NCBI RefSeq assembly: GCF_006861655.1 | Contig: NZ_SESI01000004.1 | Span: forward strand, 124,001-188,000 | From: Halonotius roseus | GTDB taxonomy: Archaea > Halobacteriota > Halobacteria > Halobacteriales > Haloferacaceae | Reading direction: 5' to 3' | DNA: 64,000 nucleotides | Shown: piece by piece, positions 43,221 through 51,243 of the stretch | Numbering within the stretch: the first letter of the stretch is position 1 | How the letters are laid out: each line of letters starts with the position of its first letter | Program-made: the position numbers and the translations under genes | Notes under the pieces: model-generated | Seen by the model: the letters and a program-made list of their open reading frames with translations, nothing else | Databases searched by the model: none | What the model was told of the DNA's origin: nothing

Positions 43221-43380
43221 GTACGATTATGCGACTGTAGCAGGTCGTAAGTCTACCGTCCCTATGTATCACCGCGACAAATCCAAGAAACATCCTATGA
43301 CACGCTGTCAACGACCTATTTGCACTCTCCGACCCCCACGGCCGAAGCCTACTTTGTCGTTGCCGGTAAACCCGAAAACG

Positions 43381-43701
43381 ATGTCCTACACGAAAGTCGA
43401 ATACGAGGACGTAGAGCCGGTCGGCGGCGGTCTCCGGTTCCTCCGGGAGCCGCTGGGCTGCGAACAACTCGGAATCTCGGTGCTGGACTGCGAGCCGGGA
43501 TGGAGCGGCAAACTCCACGATCACGGTGACCAACAGCAGGAAGAAGTCTACTTCCTCGTCGAGGGCGCGGCGACGATCACCATCGACAACGAGGCCGTCC
43601 CGCTGGAGGCCGGCGAGGCCGTCCGCGTCGATCCCGACAGCGAGCGGCAGATCCACAACGGCGACGCGCCGAGCCAGTTCGTCCTTGTCGGCGCGCCATA
43701 G
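43381..43701 (+). CDS. Cupin-domain protein
   Basis: Small single-domain cupin of 106 residues starting MSYTKVEYEDVEPVGGGLRFL. The metal motif 1 is GWSGKLHDHGDQQQEEVYFLVEG (G-x5-H-x-H-x3-4-E), so His, His and Glu ligands are clear, and motif 2 is EAGEAVRVDPDSERQIHNGD with its His. Small cupins often bind metal and act as sugar epimerase-like or regulatory proteins; here none can be named. The stop is directly followed by the ATG of the flavin reductase gene, so they form a bicistron. Confidence 0.85.
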   Translation: MSYTKVEYEDVEPVGGGLRFLREPLGCEQLGISVLDCEPGWSGKLHDHGDQQQEEVYFLVEGAATITIDNEAVPLEAGEAVRVDPDSERQIHNGDAPSQFVLVGAP

Positions 43702-44295
43702 ATGCCGACACGCGACGGCGCGCCCGACGACTTCGGCTCGGCCTATCGCTTGTTGTCGACGGCGATCACACCCAGGCCTATCGGCTGGATCTCGACGACG
43801 AGTACCGACGGCGTGGCCAACCTCGCACCCTACAGCTTCTGCAATGTCGTCGCCGTCGACCCGCCGGTCGTGATGTTCGCGCCGGTCGGCCGGGACGGCG
43901 GGCTGAAACACACGCCACGGAACGTCAAAGCGACCGAGGAGTTCGTCCTCAACACGGTCACCCGCGACCTCGTCGAAGCGATGAACGCCACGAGCGCGAC
44001 GCTGCCGCCCGATGAAAGCGAGTTCGACCACCTCGACATCGAGCGCGCCGAATCGGTCGCCGTCGCGCCGCCGCGCGTCGCCGCCGCCCAGATCGCCTTC
44101 GAGTGCGAACTCTACGACTGGATCGAGGTCGGCAACAGCGTTCTGATACTCGGCGAGGTCGTCCACGCCCACGTCGATGAGAACGTCCTCACCGACGGCA
44201 AACCCGACATCACGAAACTGGAGACGGTCGGCCGTCTCGCCGGCAGCTACTACGCGGCGACCGACGACCGGTTTTCGATAGAGCGGCCGCCGTAG
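43702..44295 (+). CDS. Flavin reductase family protein
   Basis: Flavin-binding protein of 197 residues of the flavin reductase-like group (FMN-binding split-barrel). Start MPTRDGAPDDFGSAYRLLSTAITPRPIGWISTTSTDG is the conserved flavin site (R-P-I/V-x-W/I-x-S/T-T-x-S/T-x-x-G). Other motifs: NLAPYSFCNVVAVDPPVVMF, KHTPRNVKATEEFVLNTVTRDL and CELYDWIEVGNSVLILGEVVHAHV. It directly follows the cupin (no gap), suggesting a joint oxidoreductase pathway. Reaction partner unknown, FMN or FAD likely. Confidence 0.88.
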   Translation: MPTRDGAPDDFGSAYRLLSTAITPRPIGWISTTSTDGVANLAPYSFCNVVAVDPPVVMFAPVGRDGGLKHTPRNVKATEEFVLNTVTRDLVEAMNATSATLPPDESEFDHLDIERAESVAVAPPRVAAAQIAFECELYDWIEVGNSVLILGEVVHAHVDENVLTDGKPDITKLETVGRLAGSYYAATDDRFSIERPP

Positions 44296-44397
44296 CCGAG
44301 TGGCGACCGGCGGCGACCGGCAACTCGCTGCCCTGCCGGCTATTATCGCTGATAGCCAAGGCCGTGTGTTTTTGTACGCTGCGGTGGCACACCAGGT

Positions 44398-45348
44398 ATG
44401 ATCGAGGTGTCGGGGCTGCGGAAGACCTACGGCGATTTCGCCGCCGTGGTCGGCAGCGATTTCGAGATCGAACGCGGCAAGATCTTCGGCGTCGTCGGCC
44501 CCAACGGCGCGGGCAAAACGACGACGCTGAAGATGCTCGCTGGCCTGATCGAACCGACCGCCGGCACCGCGACCGTCGCCGGCTTCGACGCTGGCGACCC
44601 CGAGATGCGCCACCAACTCGGCTTTCTGCCCGAGGAATCGCCGCTCTACGAGGATATGACCGCTCGCTCGTATCTCCGGTTTTTTGCGGATCTCTACGAC
44701 GTACCGCGCGATGTTGCGAGCGACCGCATCGAATCGACGCTCGACCGTCTCGACCTCGAATACCGCGACCGCCGACTGGGCGATGTCTCAAAGGGGATGA
44801 AACGCAAGGTCGCCATCGCTCGCTCGCTGGTCAACGACCCCGACGTGCTCATCTACGACGAACCCGCAAGCGGCCTCGACCCGCTGACGACGAACTCGGT
44901 GCTGGATTTCACCGAGGAACTCCGCGAGGACGACAAAACGGTCGTTTTCAGCGCGCACAACCTCTATCACGTCGAGAGCGTCTGCGACCGGGTCGTCATC
45001 ATGAACGAGGGCCGGATCATCGCCCGCGGCTCGGTGAGCGAGATCCGTGAGGAACACGGCGACACGAGCTATCGCGTCTTCAGCGACACCGCACTCGACG
45101 GGACGGAGCCGACCGCCGACGGCCGGCATCGTGCCGTCGTCGACACGATGGCTGAGGTCGAAGAATTGCAGGACGCAGCAAAGGCGGCCGGCGGTAGCGT
45201 CACCGACATCCGCACCGACGAGCCGAGCCTCGAATCCATCTTCCTCGAACTGACGGGCCAACAGATGCCAAGTCCGCGGACGGCGGCCGACACAGCACCG
45301 GCCGACGAGCCCGCGGCCGACCGACACGAGCTGGAGGACTCGCCGTGA
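44398..45348 (+). CDS. ABC transporter ATP-binding protein (exporter type)
   Basis: ATPase of 316 residues driving the two permeases that follow. Walker A VVGPNGAGKTTTLKMLAG (about 34-51), Q-loop LGFLPEESPLYEDM, signature LGDVSKGMKRKVAIARSL (about 127-144) and Walker B DVLIYDEPASGLDPLTT (about 149-165), H-loop VVFSAHNLYHVE. The shape is NatA/CcmA-like, used by exporters for Na+, drugs or peptides. The tail from about 265 is acidic and extends beyond the domain. Its last codons overlap the ATG of the permease (45345) by 4 nt, so it is coupled. Confidence 0.92.
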   Translation: MIEVSGLRKTYGDFAAVVGSDFEIERGKIFGVVGPNGAGKTTTLKMLAGLIEPTAGTATVAGFDAGDPEMRHQLGFLPEESPLYEDMTARSYLRFFADLYDVPRDVASDRIESTLDRLDLEYRDRRLGDVSKGMKRKVAIARSLVNDPDVLIYDEPASGLDPLTTNSVLDFTEELREDDKTVVFSAHNLYHVESVCDRVVIMNEGRIIARGSVSEIREEHGDTSYRVFSDTALDGTEPTADGRHRAVVDTMAEVEELQDAAKAAGGSVTDIRTDEPSLESIFLELTGQQMPSPRTAADTAPADEPAADRHELEDSP

Positions 45349-47297
45349 GTCGGGGTGATCGCCTCCGAACACGGCTCACGACCATCGGTCGTCGCCTGCG
45401 CCGGATCGGACGGATCGCCCGCTGGGAGATCGGCCAGTCGACGAACAGCTACAACCGCCGCACACTCGCTGTCGTGGCTGTGCTCGTCGTGCTCGTCGGC
45501 AGCGTTGGAGCGTCGGCCGTCGCCCTCGGCGTCGCCTCGCCGGCCCCGAACACCGACATCTACCGGGTCGGCGTCGCCGCCGACAGCCCCTACAACGCGG
45601 TCATCGAGGACAACGCCGCCCTGACCGCACGCACCCCCTCTCGGAGCGCGTTGGCGACCGGCGAGATCGACCTGCTGGTCGGCGGGGTTCGACAGCCGAC
45701 CGCCGGCCCTGGGCCGCGATCGCCGACCCTGCTCGTCGAAGCCGCCGACGGTGAGAAGGGTGCGGCCGCGTTGACCGCGTTTCGCTCGGCGGTGCAATCC
45801 TACAACGACCGGGCGATGGCACTGGAAGCAAACCAAACGGCGGCCTACCCGGTTATTGTCGAACTCCAGTATCTTCCGCAGTCAACGCTTGGCCCAGCCG
45901 CACCAACGAACGCCGGCAACCTGACCGATGGAACCGACGGATCAGAGGGCGACGCTGACGAGGACACCGACACCGAGCCCGACGCCAACGACACAGCTAA
46001 TGGAACGAGTGGCAGCAGCGATGGTGACACGGCCGGCAGTGGTGATTCCACCGCAGGCACGGATGACGCCGATGGCGACGCGCCGCCGGTCGCTGACGGC
46101 GGCGGTGGGTCGCTGCTCGATCGCGCGCTGTTCGGCGGCGGCACCAGCGGCTCGCCGGCGGAGATCCAGCCGCCGTTCCCCTTTGGCTCGTTGCTGCTGG
46201 CGTTTCTGTTTCTGGTGCCGATGAACTTCGTGATCCAATCCTACGGGAGCAGCGTGCTCAACGAGCGGATCAGCCGCCGTGGTGAGCTCCTGTTGGTCGC
46301 ACCCGTCGAGCGGCTGGATATCGTCGCCGGCAAAACCCTACCGTATGCTGCCATCGCGGTCGCCGTCACGGCGGTCATCGCCGCGGCGGTCGGTGGGGGG
46401 TTGCTGTCGGTGGCTGCGGTCGTCCCGATCGCGCTGACGTTTCTGGCGGCGACGTTCCTCGGCGCGATGTTCGCCCGATCGTTCAAGGAGCTGACGTTCG
46501 TGACGATCACGATCACCGTCTTCCTCACGAGCTACGTGTTCATCCCCTCGATCTTCACGAACGTAACCCCGATCGCGCTGATATCGCCGCTAACACTTGT
46601 CGTCATGGAGCTACAGGGTGAGGCCGTCAGCCTCGGGAGCTACCTGTTTTCGACCGGCCCGTTCTATACGAGCACCGCCGTGTTGTTCCTGCTTGGAACG
46701 GGCGTCTACCGCGAGGAGGATATGTTCTCGCAAAAGCCGGTGCCGCTGAAGTTCCTGGACGCGCTTGATGCGCGACTGAGTGGTGTTCGCTCGGTCGGCG
46801 TGTTGACCGCGCTGTTTCTCCCCTTGGTATTCATTGCTGAGTTGTTGGCGATCGCCGTGCTGTTCGTGTTGCCGATCGAGGTGTCGATCCCGCTGTTGCT
46901 CGTGGTGATCGCCGCCGTTGAGGAGGTCGCCAAAAGCATCCACATCTTCGCCGGCTTCGAGAGCGACCGGTTCGATCGGTCGGCCTCGACCGCGCTCGTG
47001 CTCGGGGCCGCCTCCGGGGTCGGCTTCTTTGTCGCCGAGAAGTTCACCGTCGTCGCCCAGTTGGTCGGGCTGCCCGACCTACAGCTCGGGCAGGCAGCCC
47101 TCCAGCCCGCCGGCATCGGGATCACGCCGTCGACAACGCTGCTGCTGTTGGCCGGGCCGTTGGTGTTGCATACGGTGACCGCCGGGGTGAGTGCCCTCGG
47201 CGCGCGCAAGCGGCTCCGATGGTATCTGGTCTCCTTGGTCGCCGCGACGGCGATCCACGCGGCGTACAATCTCGGGGTGGTGACGCTCTATGGCTGA
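45345..47297 (+). CDS. ABC-2 permease fused to a PrsW-like intramembrane protease
   Basis: Membrane protein of 650 residues. First part: one N-terminal helix (about 42-62), an extracellular Ser/Asp/Gly/Thr-rich linker (about 185-265) and ABC-2-type helices with FLFLVPMNFVIQSYGSSVLNERISRRGELLLVAPV (about 285-320), the NatB-like signature. From residue about 480 a second set of membrane helices holds PrsW protease motifs: VEEVAKSIHIF with Glu526-Glu527 and Lys530, GFFVAEKF (F-x3-E), LVLHTVTAG, and IHAAYNLG near the end with two histidines. These are the four conserved PrsW/CPBP residues. So this protein combines a transporter subunit with a putative glutamic-type protease. Coupled to ATPase (4-nt overlap) and to the next permease (8-nt overlap). 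Confidence 0.82.
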   Translation: MSRGDRLRTRLTTIGRRLRRIGRIARWEIGQSTNSYNRRTLAVVAVLVVLVGSVGASAVALGVASPAPNTDIYRVGVAADSPYNAVIEDNAALTARTPSRSALATGEIDLLVGGVRQPTAGPGPRSPTLLVEAADGEKGAAALTAFRSAVQSYNDRAMALEANQTAAYPVIVELQYLPQSTLGPAAPTNAGNLTDGTDGSEGDADEDTDTEPDANDTANGTSGSSDGDTAGSGDSTAGTDDADGDAPPVADGGGGSLLDRALFGGGTSGSPAEIQPPFPFGSLLLAFLFLVPMNFVIQSYGSSVLNERISRRGELLLVAPVERLDIVAGKTLPYAAIAVAVTAVIAAAVGGGLLSVAAVVPIALTFLAATFLGAMFARSFKELTFVTITITVFLTSYVFIPSIFTNVTPIALISPLTLVVMELQGEAVSLGSYLFSTGPFYTSTAVLFLLGTGVYREEDMFSQKPVPLKFLDALDARLSGVRSVGVLTALFLPLVFIAELLAIAVLFVLPIEVSIPLLLVVIAAVEEVAKSIHIFAGFESDRFDRSASTALVLGAASGVGFFVAEKFTVVAQLVGLPDLQLGQAALQPAGIGITPSTTLLLLAGPLVLHTVTAGVSALGARKRLRWYLVSLVAATAIHAAYNLGVVTLYG

Positions 47298-48387
47298 TCG
47301 AGACCTGCGGGATCGCTGGCACGCCATCGCTGACCGGTTCAGCGATCCTCGGCTCACCATCGCCGGCCGGGAGATCCGGGTGTTGGGCCGAGAGAAGACG
47401 ATCCTCCTCGCGGTGGTCATCCAGCTGTTTGTCGCCGCCTTCGCTGGGTTTCTGGTCGTTGGTCTTGTCTCGCTGTACGATCCCGGCAGCGTCGAGGGCT
47501 ACCAGATCGATGCCGCCGTGACCGGCGATGCGACCAACGAGATGCTGGCGGCGATCGAAGACCGACCGGCGATCGACGGCACGCGGTACGAAACGACCAG
47601 CGAGGCCTACGCCGACTTCCAGGATGGGGCGGTGAATACTGTGTTTCAGACAACCCGAAGCGACGGCCGCATCGAGGTGGTGATGACCGCTCCTGACGGG
47701 AGCATCGAGACGACACTCGTTGTCTCGGAGGGCCAGGAGGCGTTGCGCGCCCTGGAGCGAAATCTCCGCGCCGAGCGCGCCGGCTCGCTGGCCAACCCAC
47801 CGCTGCCGTTGCCGCCTGACACCGGTGGCAACCCATACTACGATTTCACCTACACGATCCTGCTGCCGCTGTTGGTGTTCCTGCCGGTGTTTATCAGCGG
47901 CTCGATCACCGTCGACTCGCTGACCGCCGAAAGCGAGCAGGGCACCCTCGAACTGCTGCGTGTCGCGCCGGTGACGATGGTCGATATCGTTGACGGCAAG
48001 TCGGCGGCGATGATCGCTATCGCCCCCATACAGGCGGTCGCGTGGCTGGGGCTGCTCTCGCTGAACGGCGTGGCTGTCGCCAACGTCGCCCCGCTGGCCG
48101 TGCTTGTGGCCGCGGTGACGGCGATCGTCGTTGCCCTCGGGGTTGCTGTCTCGCTTTTGGCCCCTGATCGGCGATCCTCACAGCTGCTGTTTTCGGTCGG
48201 CGTGTTGTTGTTTTTCGGTGGCGCGACGCTGCTGCCCGGTGGCCCGGCCAACACCGCGGCGCGGCTGGCGATCGATAGCACGACGCCGCTGACGTGGCTG
48301 TCGGTTCTCGTGTATGTGGTGGTTGGGGTCGGGGCGATCGCTGCTGTCCGCCGGCTGGCGGAGCAAATCAACCCGAACGATCTGTAG
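47290..48387 (+). CDS. ABC-2 type permease (NatB-like)
   Basis: Membrane protein of 365 residues, second permease of the ABC exporter. N-terminal helix (about 38-60, ILLAVVIQLFVAAFAGFLVVGL), an extracytoplasmic region (70-180) with DGSIETTLVVSEGQEALRALERNL, then five to six helices starting with TYTILLPLLVFLPVFISGSITVDSLTAESEQGTLELLRVAPVT (about 193-235), which is the ABC-2 signature T-x-E-x-E-x-G-T-L-E. It shares no protease motif. Translated from an 8-nt overlap with the fused permease gene. No substrate can be read from the neighbours. Confidence 0.87.
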   Translation: MADRDLRDRWHAIADRFSDPRLTIAGREIRVLGREKTILLAVVIQLFVAAFAGFLVVGLVSLYDPGSVEGYQIDAAVTGDATNEMLAAIEDRPAIDGTRYETTSEAYADFQDGAVNTVFQTTRSDGRIEVVMTAPDGSIETTLVVSEGQEALRALERNLRAERAGSLANPPLPLPPDTGGNPYYDFTYTILLPLLVFLPVFISGSITVDSLTAESEQGTLELLRVAPVTMVDIVDGKSAAMIAIAPIQAVAWLGLLSLNGVAVANVAPLAVLVAAVTAIVVALGVAVSLLAPDRRSSQLLFSVGVLLFFGGATLLPGGPANTAARLAIDSTTPLTWLSVLVYVVVGVGAIAAVRRLAEQINPNDL

Positions 48388-48506
48388 CGACCCCCCGTTG
48401 CCGCCGGTTTCGACAACCGATGGGCTCCGAACAGAGGATACCGTGATGGTCTTCATCACCTCGGAGTAATGGAGTTTACAACCCCCGAGCCACCACCCTC
48501 GTCTCA

Positions 48507-48767
48507 ATGACAACCCCTGAGACGGAGATTCGCCGGCAACTCACCGAGGTTTTCGGAGCCGCCAGCTATCCGGTGACCGACCCCTTCGAGCTGATTCCGG
48601 TGTTGCCTGATGGCGCGGCAACAACCTTCGAGGCCGGCGATGTGACGATCGGCGCGATGGAGCTCGGCATGGAGTACGCAGAGTATCAGGAATACCCCTA
48701 CGAGAGCGTCGAACCCCTTGTCGAGGATCTGATGGCCGGGCTTCATGCTAACGACGTGTTTGGGTGA
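48507..48767 (+). CDS. MTH865-like small protein
   Basis: Small soluble protein of 86 residues of the MTH865 type: MTTPETEIRRQLTEVFGAASYPVTDPFELIPVLPDGAATTFEAGDVTI, then MELGMEYAEYQEYPYESVEPLVEDLMAGL. The family has a compact helical EF-hand-like fold, function unknown. A TATA-like GTTTACAA lies about 27-34 nt before the ATG, which suggests a leaderless mRNA. Confidence 0.75.
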   Translation: MTTPETEIRRQLTEVFGAASYPVTDPFELIPVLPDGAATTFEAGDVTIGAMELGMEYAEYQEYPYESVEPLVEDLMAGLHANDVFG

Positions 48768-48871
48768 GACAGCACGTCGACAGTGCGCCGCGAGCTTATC
48801 TCCTGTTGAGTCGCTGCCGGATCAGTTGATACGAGATCGGGTGAGTACCTCTCGTCTCAGGTAAGCACCAA

Positions 48872-49381
48872 TCACTCCTCGCAGGTACACTCATGGGAGA
48901 GTGCTGCCGTGTCGACGACATGGCTGTGAACTGCCTCCGCGAGATCGAACATGGCGGTCGCATGTTGGGCGGCCGCCCCGGTATCACGTGTTCGGGCGAG
49001 CGTCCGGTTGTCGCGGTGGAGCTGTTTGAGCTGTTTGGCCGTCGTCTCGCTGAGAAGTCCGAGGTCGCCAGCCCGACCGAATGCGGCGATCCGTCCGGAT
49101 CCGGGCTTTCTGATTGTCTCACCGCGGCTGTGGGCCTGGGCGTCAAGCGAGTGTTCGATCGCCGCAAACGAGAGTTCGATACCGCTGGCGTGGTAGCCGC
49201 CGGGCTCTCGAAGCGAGCGGCAGGCCGTCAGGAGCCGACAGGCCGTTCGAAGCCTGACGACCGCGGTCTTGGTATCGGTTGCCTCAACCGTGGGCTCAGA
49301 TGACTCCGACTCCGGCGGTGTATCGAAGGCGTCAACGGCTCGATCAACTGCGTCACGAATCGAGGTCGGCTCCTCACCCAT
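48872..49381 (-). CDS. Unknown helical haloarchaeal protein (possibly HEPN-like)
   Basis: Protein of 169 residues, start MGEEPTSIRDAVDRAVDAFDT. Residues 36-160 are mostly helical: TKTAVVRLRTACRLLTACRSLREPGGYHASGIELSFAAIEHSLDAQAHSRGETI, then GRAGDLGLLSETTAKQLKQLHRDNRTLARTRDT and AMFDLAEAVHSHV. The order of two long helices, an Arg/Asn-rich link and a terminal helix is like HEPN domains, but the family R-x4-6-H motif is not clear, so this is only a guess. It ends with HECTCEE, two cysteines. No partner gene of minimal nucleotidyltransferase type is next to it. Confidence 0.6.
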   Translation of the reverse strand: MGEEPTSIRDAVDRAVDAFDTPPESESSEPTVEATDTKTAVVRLRTACRLLTACRSLREPGGYHASGIELSFAAIEHSLDAQAHSRGETIRKPGSGRIAAFGRAGDLGLLSETTAKQLKQLHRDNRTLARTRDTGAAAQHATAMFDLAEAVHSHVVDTAALSHECTCEE

Positions 49382-49540
49382 CGTCTGTCTGGCCCCGTTG
49401 TGATGTGGCTGCTGACTGATACGGTTCCGATTGCATAGCCGGAGGTGCTCCCGAGGGCGGGAAATGTCTTTGGGCTACGATTTGCAGGAGGGTGGTCGGT
49501 GGTGTGATCGACAGGTTCGCTATCGCCAGCGATATAGAAC

Positions 49541-49786
49541 TCAGCGCACCACAGCGGTGTTGCCGCGTGTTTCGATCAGATCGGCGTCAACGGCGTCGAC
49601 CAACTCGGCTGCCAGCGTCTCGGTATCGTCGCTTCCGCGGGCAGCGCGGAGAAACTTCACCTTCACGAGTCGTCGATCCTGTAGCTGGTCGGCCAACTCC
49701 TCGGTTACTGACTCGATCCCGTGTTTGCCGACCCAGACCGTTACATCGAGATTGTGGGCTTCTTTGCGGAGCTCATCTGAAACCAT
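49541..49786 (-). CDS. YhbY-family RNA-binding protein
   Basis: CRM/YhbY-type RNA-binding protein of 81 residues from MVSDELRKEAHNLDVTVWVGKHGIESVTEELADQL. Typical motifs: VWVGKHGI (G-K-x-G-I/L loop), RRLVKVKFLR (basic RNA-binding strand) and LIETRGNTAVVR. In haloarchaea, YhbY often sits near ribosome-maturation genes and binds rRNA. The frame can be read back to 49978, but the upstream part shows no family match and would overlap the promoter; ATG 49786 is the family start. Confidence 0.88.
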   Translation of the reverse strand: MVSDELRKEAHNLDVTVWVGKHGIESVTEELADQLQDRRLVKVKFLRAARGSDDTETLAAELVDAVDADLIETRGNTAVVR

Positions 49787-50022
49787 TATACACCACCTAC
49801 CGGCTGACCGGGTTTCAAGCTTTAGATAGCCGAGACACGCCCAAGAGGTGACGCGAGCAACGCCATCGCTCGGCTGGGCTGCCGATCGAAGAGGGGTGAT
49901 TGGGGCCGATAAAGTGCCTCGCACATATCTCCGAGTCTGACATAGGTTAATAAGTCCAGAGTCCATTCCTCCAGCCAACGTATGGTCTCACTACCACGTG
50001 GTCGACTTCAGAGGAGTCGGCA
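49787..50022. other. Intergenic between yhbY and cetZ-like gene
   Basis: About 236 bp. It carries the yhbY promoter to the left and the cetZ-like promoter to the right: GGTTAATAAG (about 49946-49955) is a candidate TATA far from the ATG (50023), and GAGGAG lies 8 nt before the ATG as a ribosome-binding site. Nothing else is supported. Confidence 0.4.
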
Positions 50023-51195
50023 ATGAAACTCGCAACGATCGGCGTTGGGAATGCGGGGAGCAAAGTGATCGACCGGATGGTCGAGTTCGAGCAGGCAACC
50101 GGGCGCGATCTCTGCCGGCATACGCTCGTCATCAACACCGCACGGACGGATCTCGCCAAGCCGGAACACGTCCCCGAGGATCGACGGCTGCTGATCGGTG
50201 AGACCCACAAGAAGGCGAAAGGTCACGGCGTCGGCGGCGACGCCGCGATCGGCGCGGAGGTGGCAAAAACGGAGATCGACGAGATTCGCCGTATCTTCGA
50301 CGACGTAGAGATACACGAGGTCGATGCGATCCTCGTCGCCGCCGGCCTTGGCGGCGGAACGGGCAGCGGGGCCGCTCCGGTCGTCATCGAGGAGCTCCAG
50401 AAGATGTACGACGAGCCTGTCTACGGTCTCGGGATGCTGCCGGGCAAATACGAGGGGGGCCGACCCGCGCTCAACTCCGCACGGTCGCTGCAGTCGTTCG
50501 TCAACAAGGTTGACAACTTCATCGCCTTCGACAACGACGCCTGGCGCTCTCGCGGCCAAACCATCGAAGAGGGGTACGAGGAGATGAACCGCGAGCTGGC
50601 GACTCGGATCGTGACGCTGCTGGCAGCCGGCGAGGTTGACGAAAGCGAGGTCGGCGAAAACGCCATGGACTCAAGTGACATCATGCGCACCATGGAGGTC
50701 GGCGGTGTTTCCTCGATCGGCTACGCCTCGACCGATGTCGATACACCCGACGACGGGCTGCTCTCTCGGTTCAGTGATGAGGAAGTCTCGGATATGGAGT
50801 CGACCGATGCGGCAAAGATCAAAGGGCTTGTTCGGCGCGCGGTCAACTCCCGGCTGACCGTTCCCTGTGATGTTGCGAGTGCCGAGCGCGCGCTGATCAT
50901 CTTTGCGGGGCCACCATCGGAGATCTCCCGAAAGGGTGTCGAATCCGCCCGTGATTGGCTCGAACAGGAGACCGAAACGGTCGATGTGCTCGCCGGCGAC
51001 GACCCACGAACAGGTTCAGATACACTCGCGGCGGTTGTGCTGCTGTCGAACGTGACCGATACCCCACGGATCAAGGAGATTCAGGATCAGGCGGTCGACG
51101 CCCAAGATACGATCCAACAGCAGGAAGCGGTCCGCGAGGAGGAGATCGAGTCGCTGATCACCGACGACAACAATGATCTCGATCCGATCGTTTAA
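50023..51195 (+). CDS. CetZ/FtsZ-family tubulin-like GTPase, first paralogue
   Basis: Tubulin-superfamily protein of 390 residues. Start MKLATIGVGNAGSKVIDRMVEFEQA matches the CetZ N-terminus (K-L-A-x-I-G-x-G-x-A-G-x-K). The GTP-binding signature VAAGLGGGTGSGAAPVVIEEL (about 106-126) is complete (G-G-G-T-G-S/T-G). NARSLQSF-like NSARSLQSFVNKVDNFIAFDNDAW (about 151-174) and the T7 segment RELATRIVTLLAAGEVDESEV-NAMDSSDIMRTM (about 188-225) follow. The C-terminus (340-390) is acidic. CetZ proteins in haloarchaea control cell shape and motility. It is followed by a second CetZ-like gene 48 bp away, so the pair may form a heteropolymer. Confidence 0.88.
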   Translation: MKLATIGVGNAGSKVIDRMVEFEQATGRDLCRHTLVINTARTDLAKPEHVPEDRRLLIGETHKKAKGHGVGGDAAIGAEVAKTEIDEIRRIFDDVEIHEVDAILVAAGLGGGTGSGAAPVVIEELQKMYDEPVYGLGMLPGKYEGGRPALNSARSLQSFVNKVDNFIAFDNDAWRSRGQTIEEGYEEMNRELATRIVTLLAAGEVDESEVGENAMDSSDIMRTMEVGGVSSIGYASTDVDTPDDGLLSRFSDEEVSDMESTDAAKIKGLVRRAVNSRLTVPCDVASAERALIIFAGPPSEISRKGVESARDWLEQETETVDVLAGDDPRTGSDTLAAVVLLSNVTDTPRIKEIQDQAVDAQDTIQQQEAVREEEIESLITDDNNDLDPIV

Positions 51196-51243
51196 CGCTG
51201 CCGTCCGGTTGGCGACTGACGGGTACGCAGTGGAGGGCAGTGA

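Noticed and set aside
43210-44616. 468-codon minus-strand frame over cupin, flavin reductase and ABC ATPase
   Set aside because: All three plus-strand genes have family motifs and coupled starts. The antisense frame has no motif.
49787-49978. N-terminal extension of the YhbY protein
   Set aside because: No family homology, different composition, and it would cover the promoter region; ATG 49786 is the family start.
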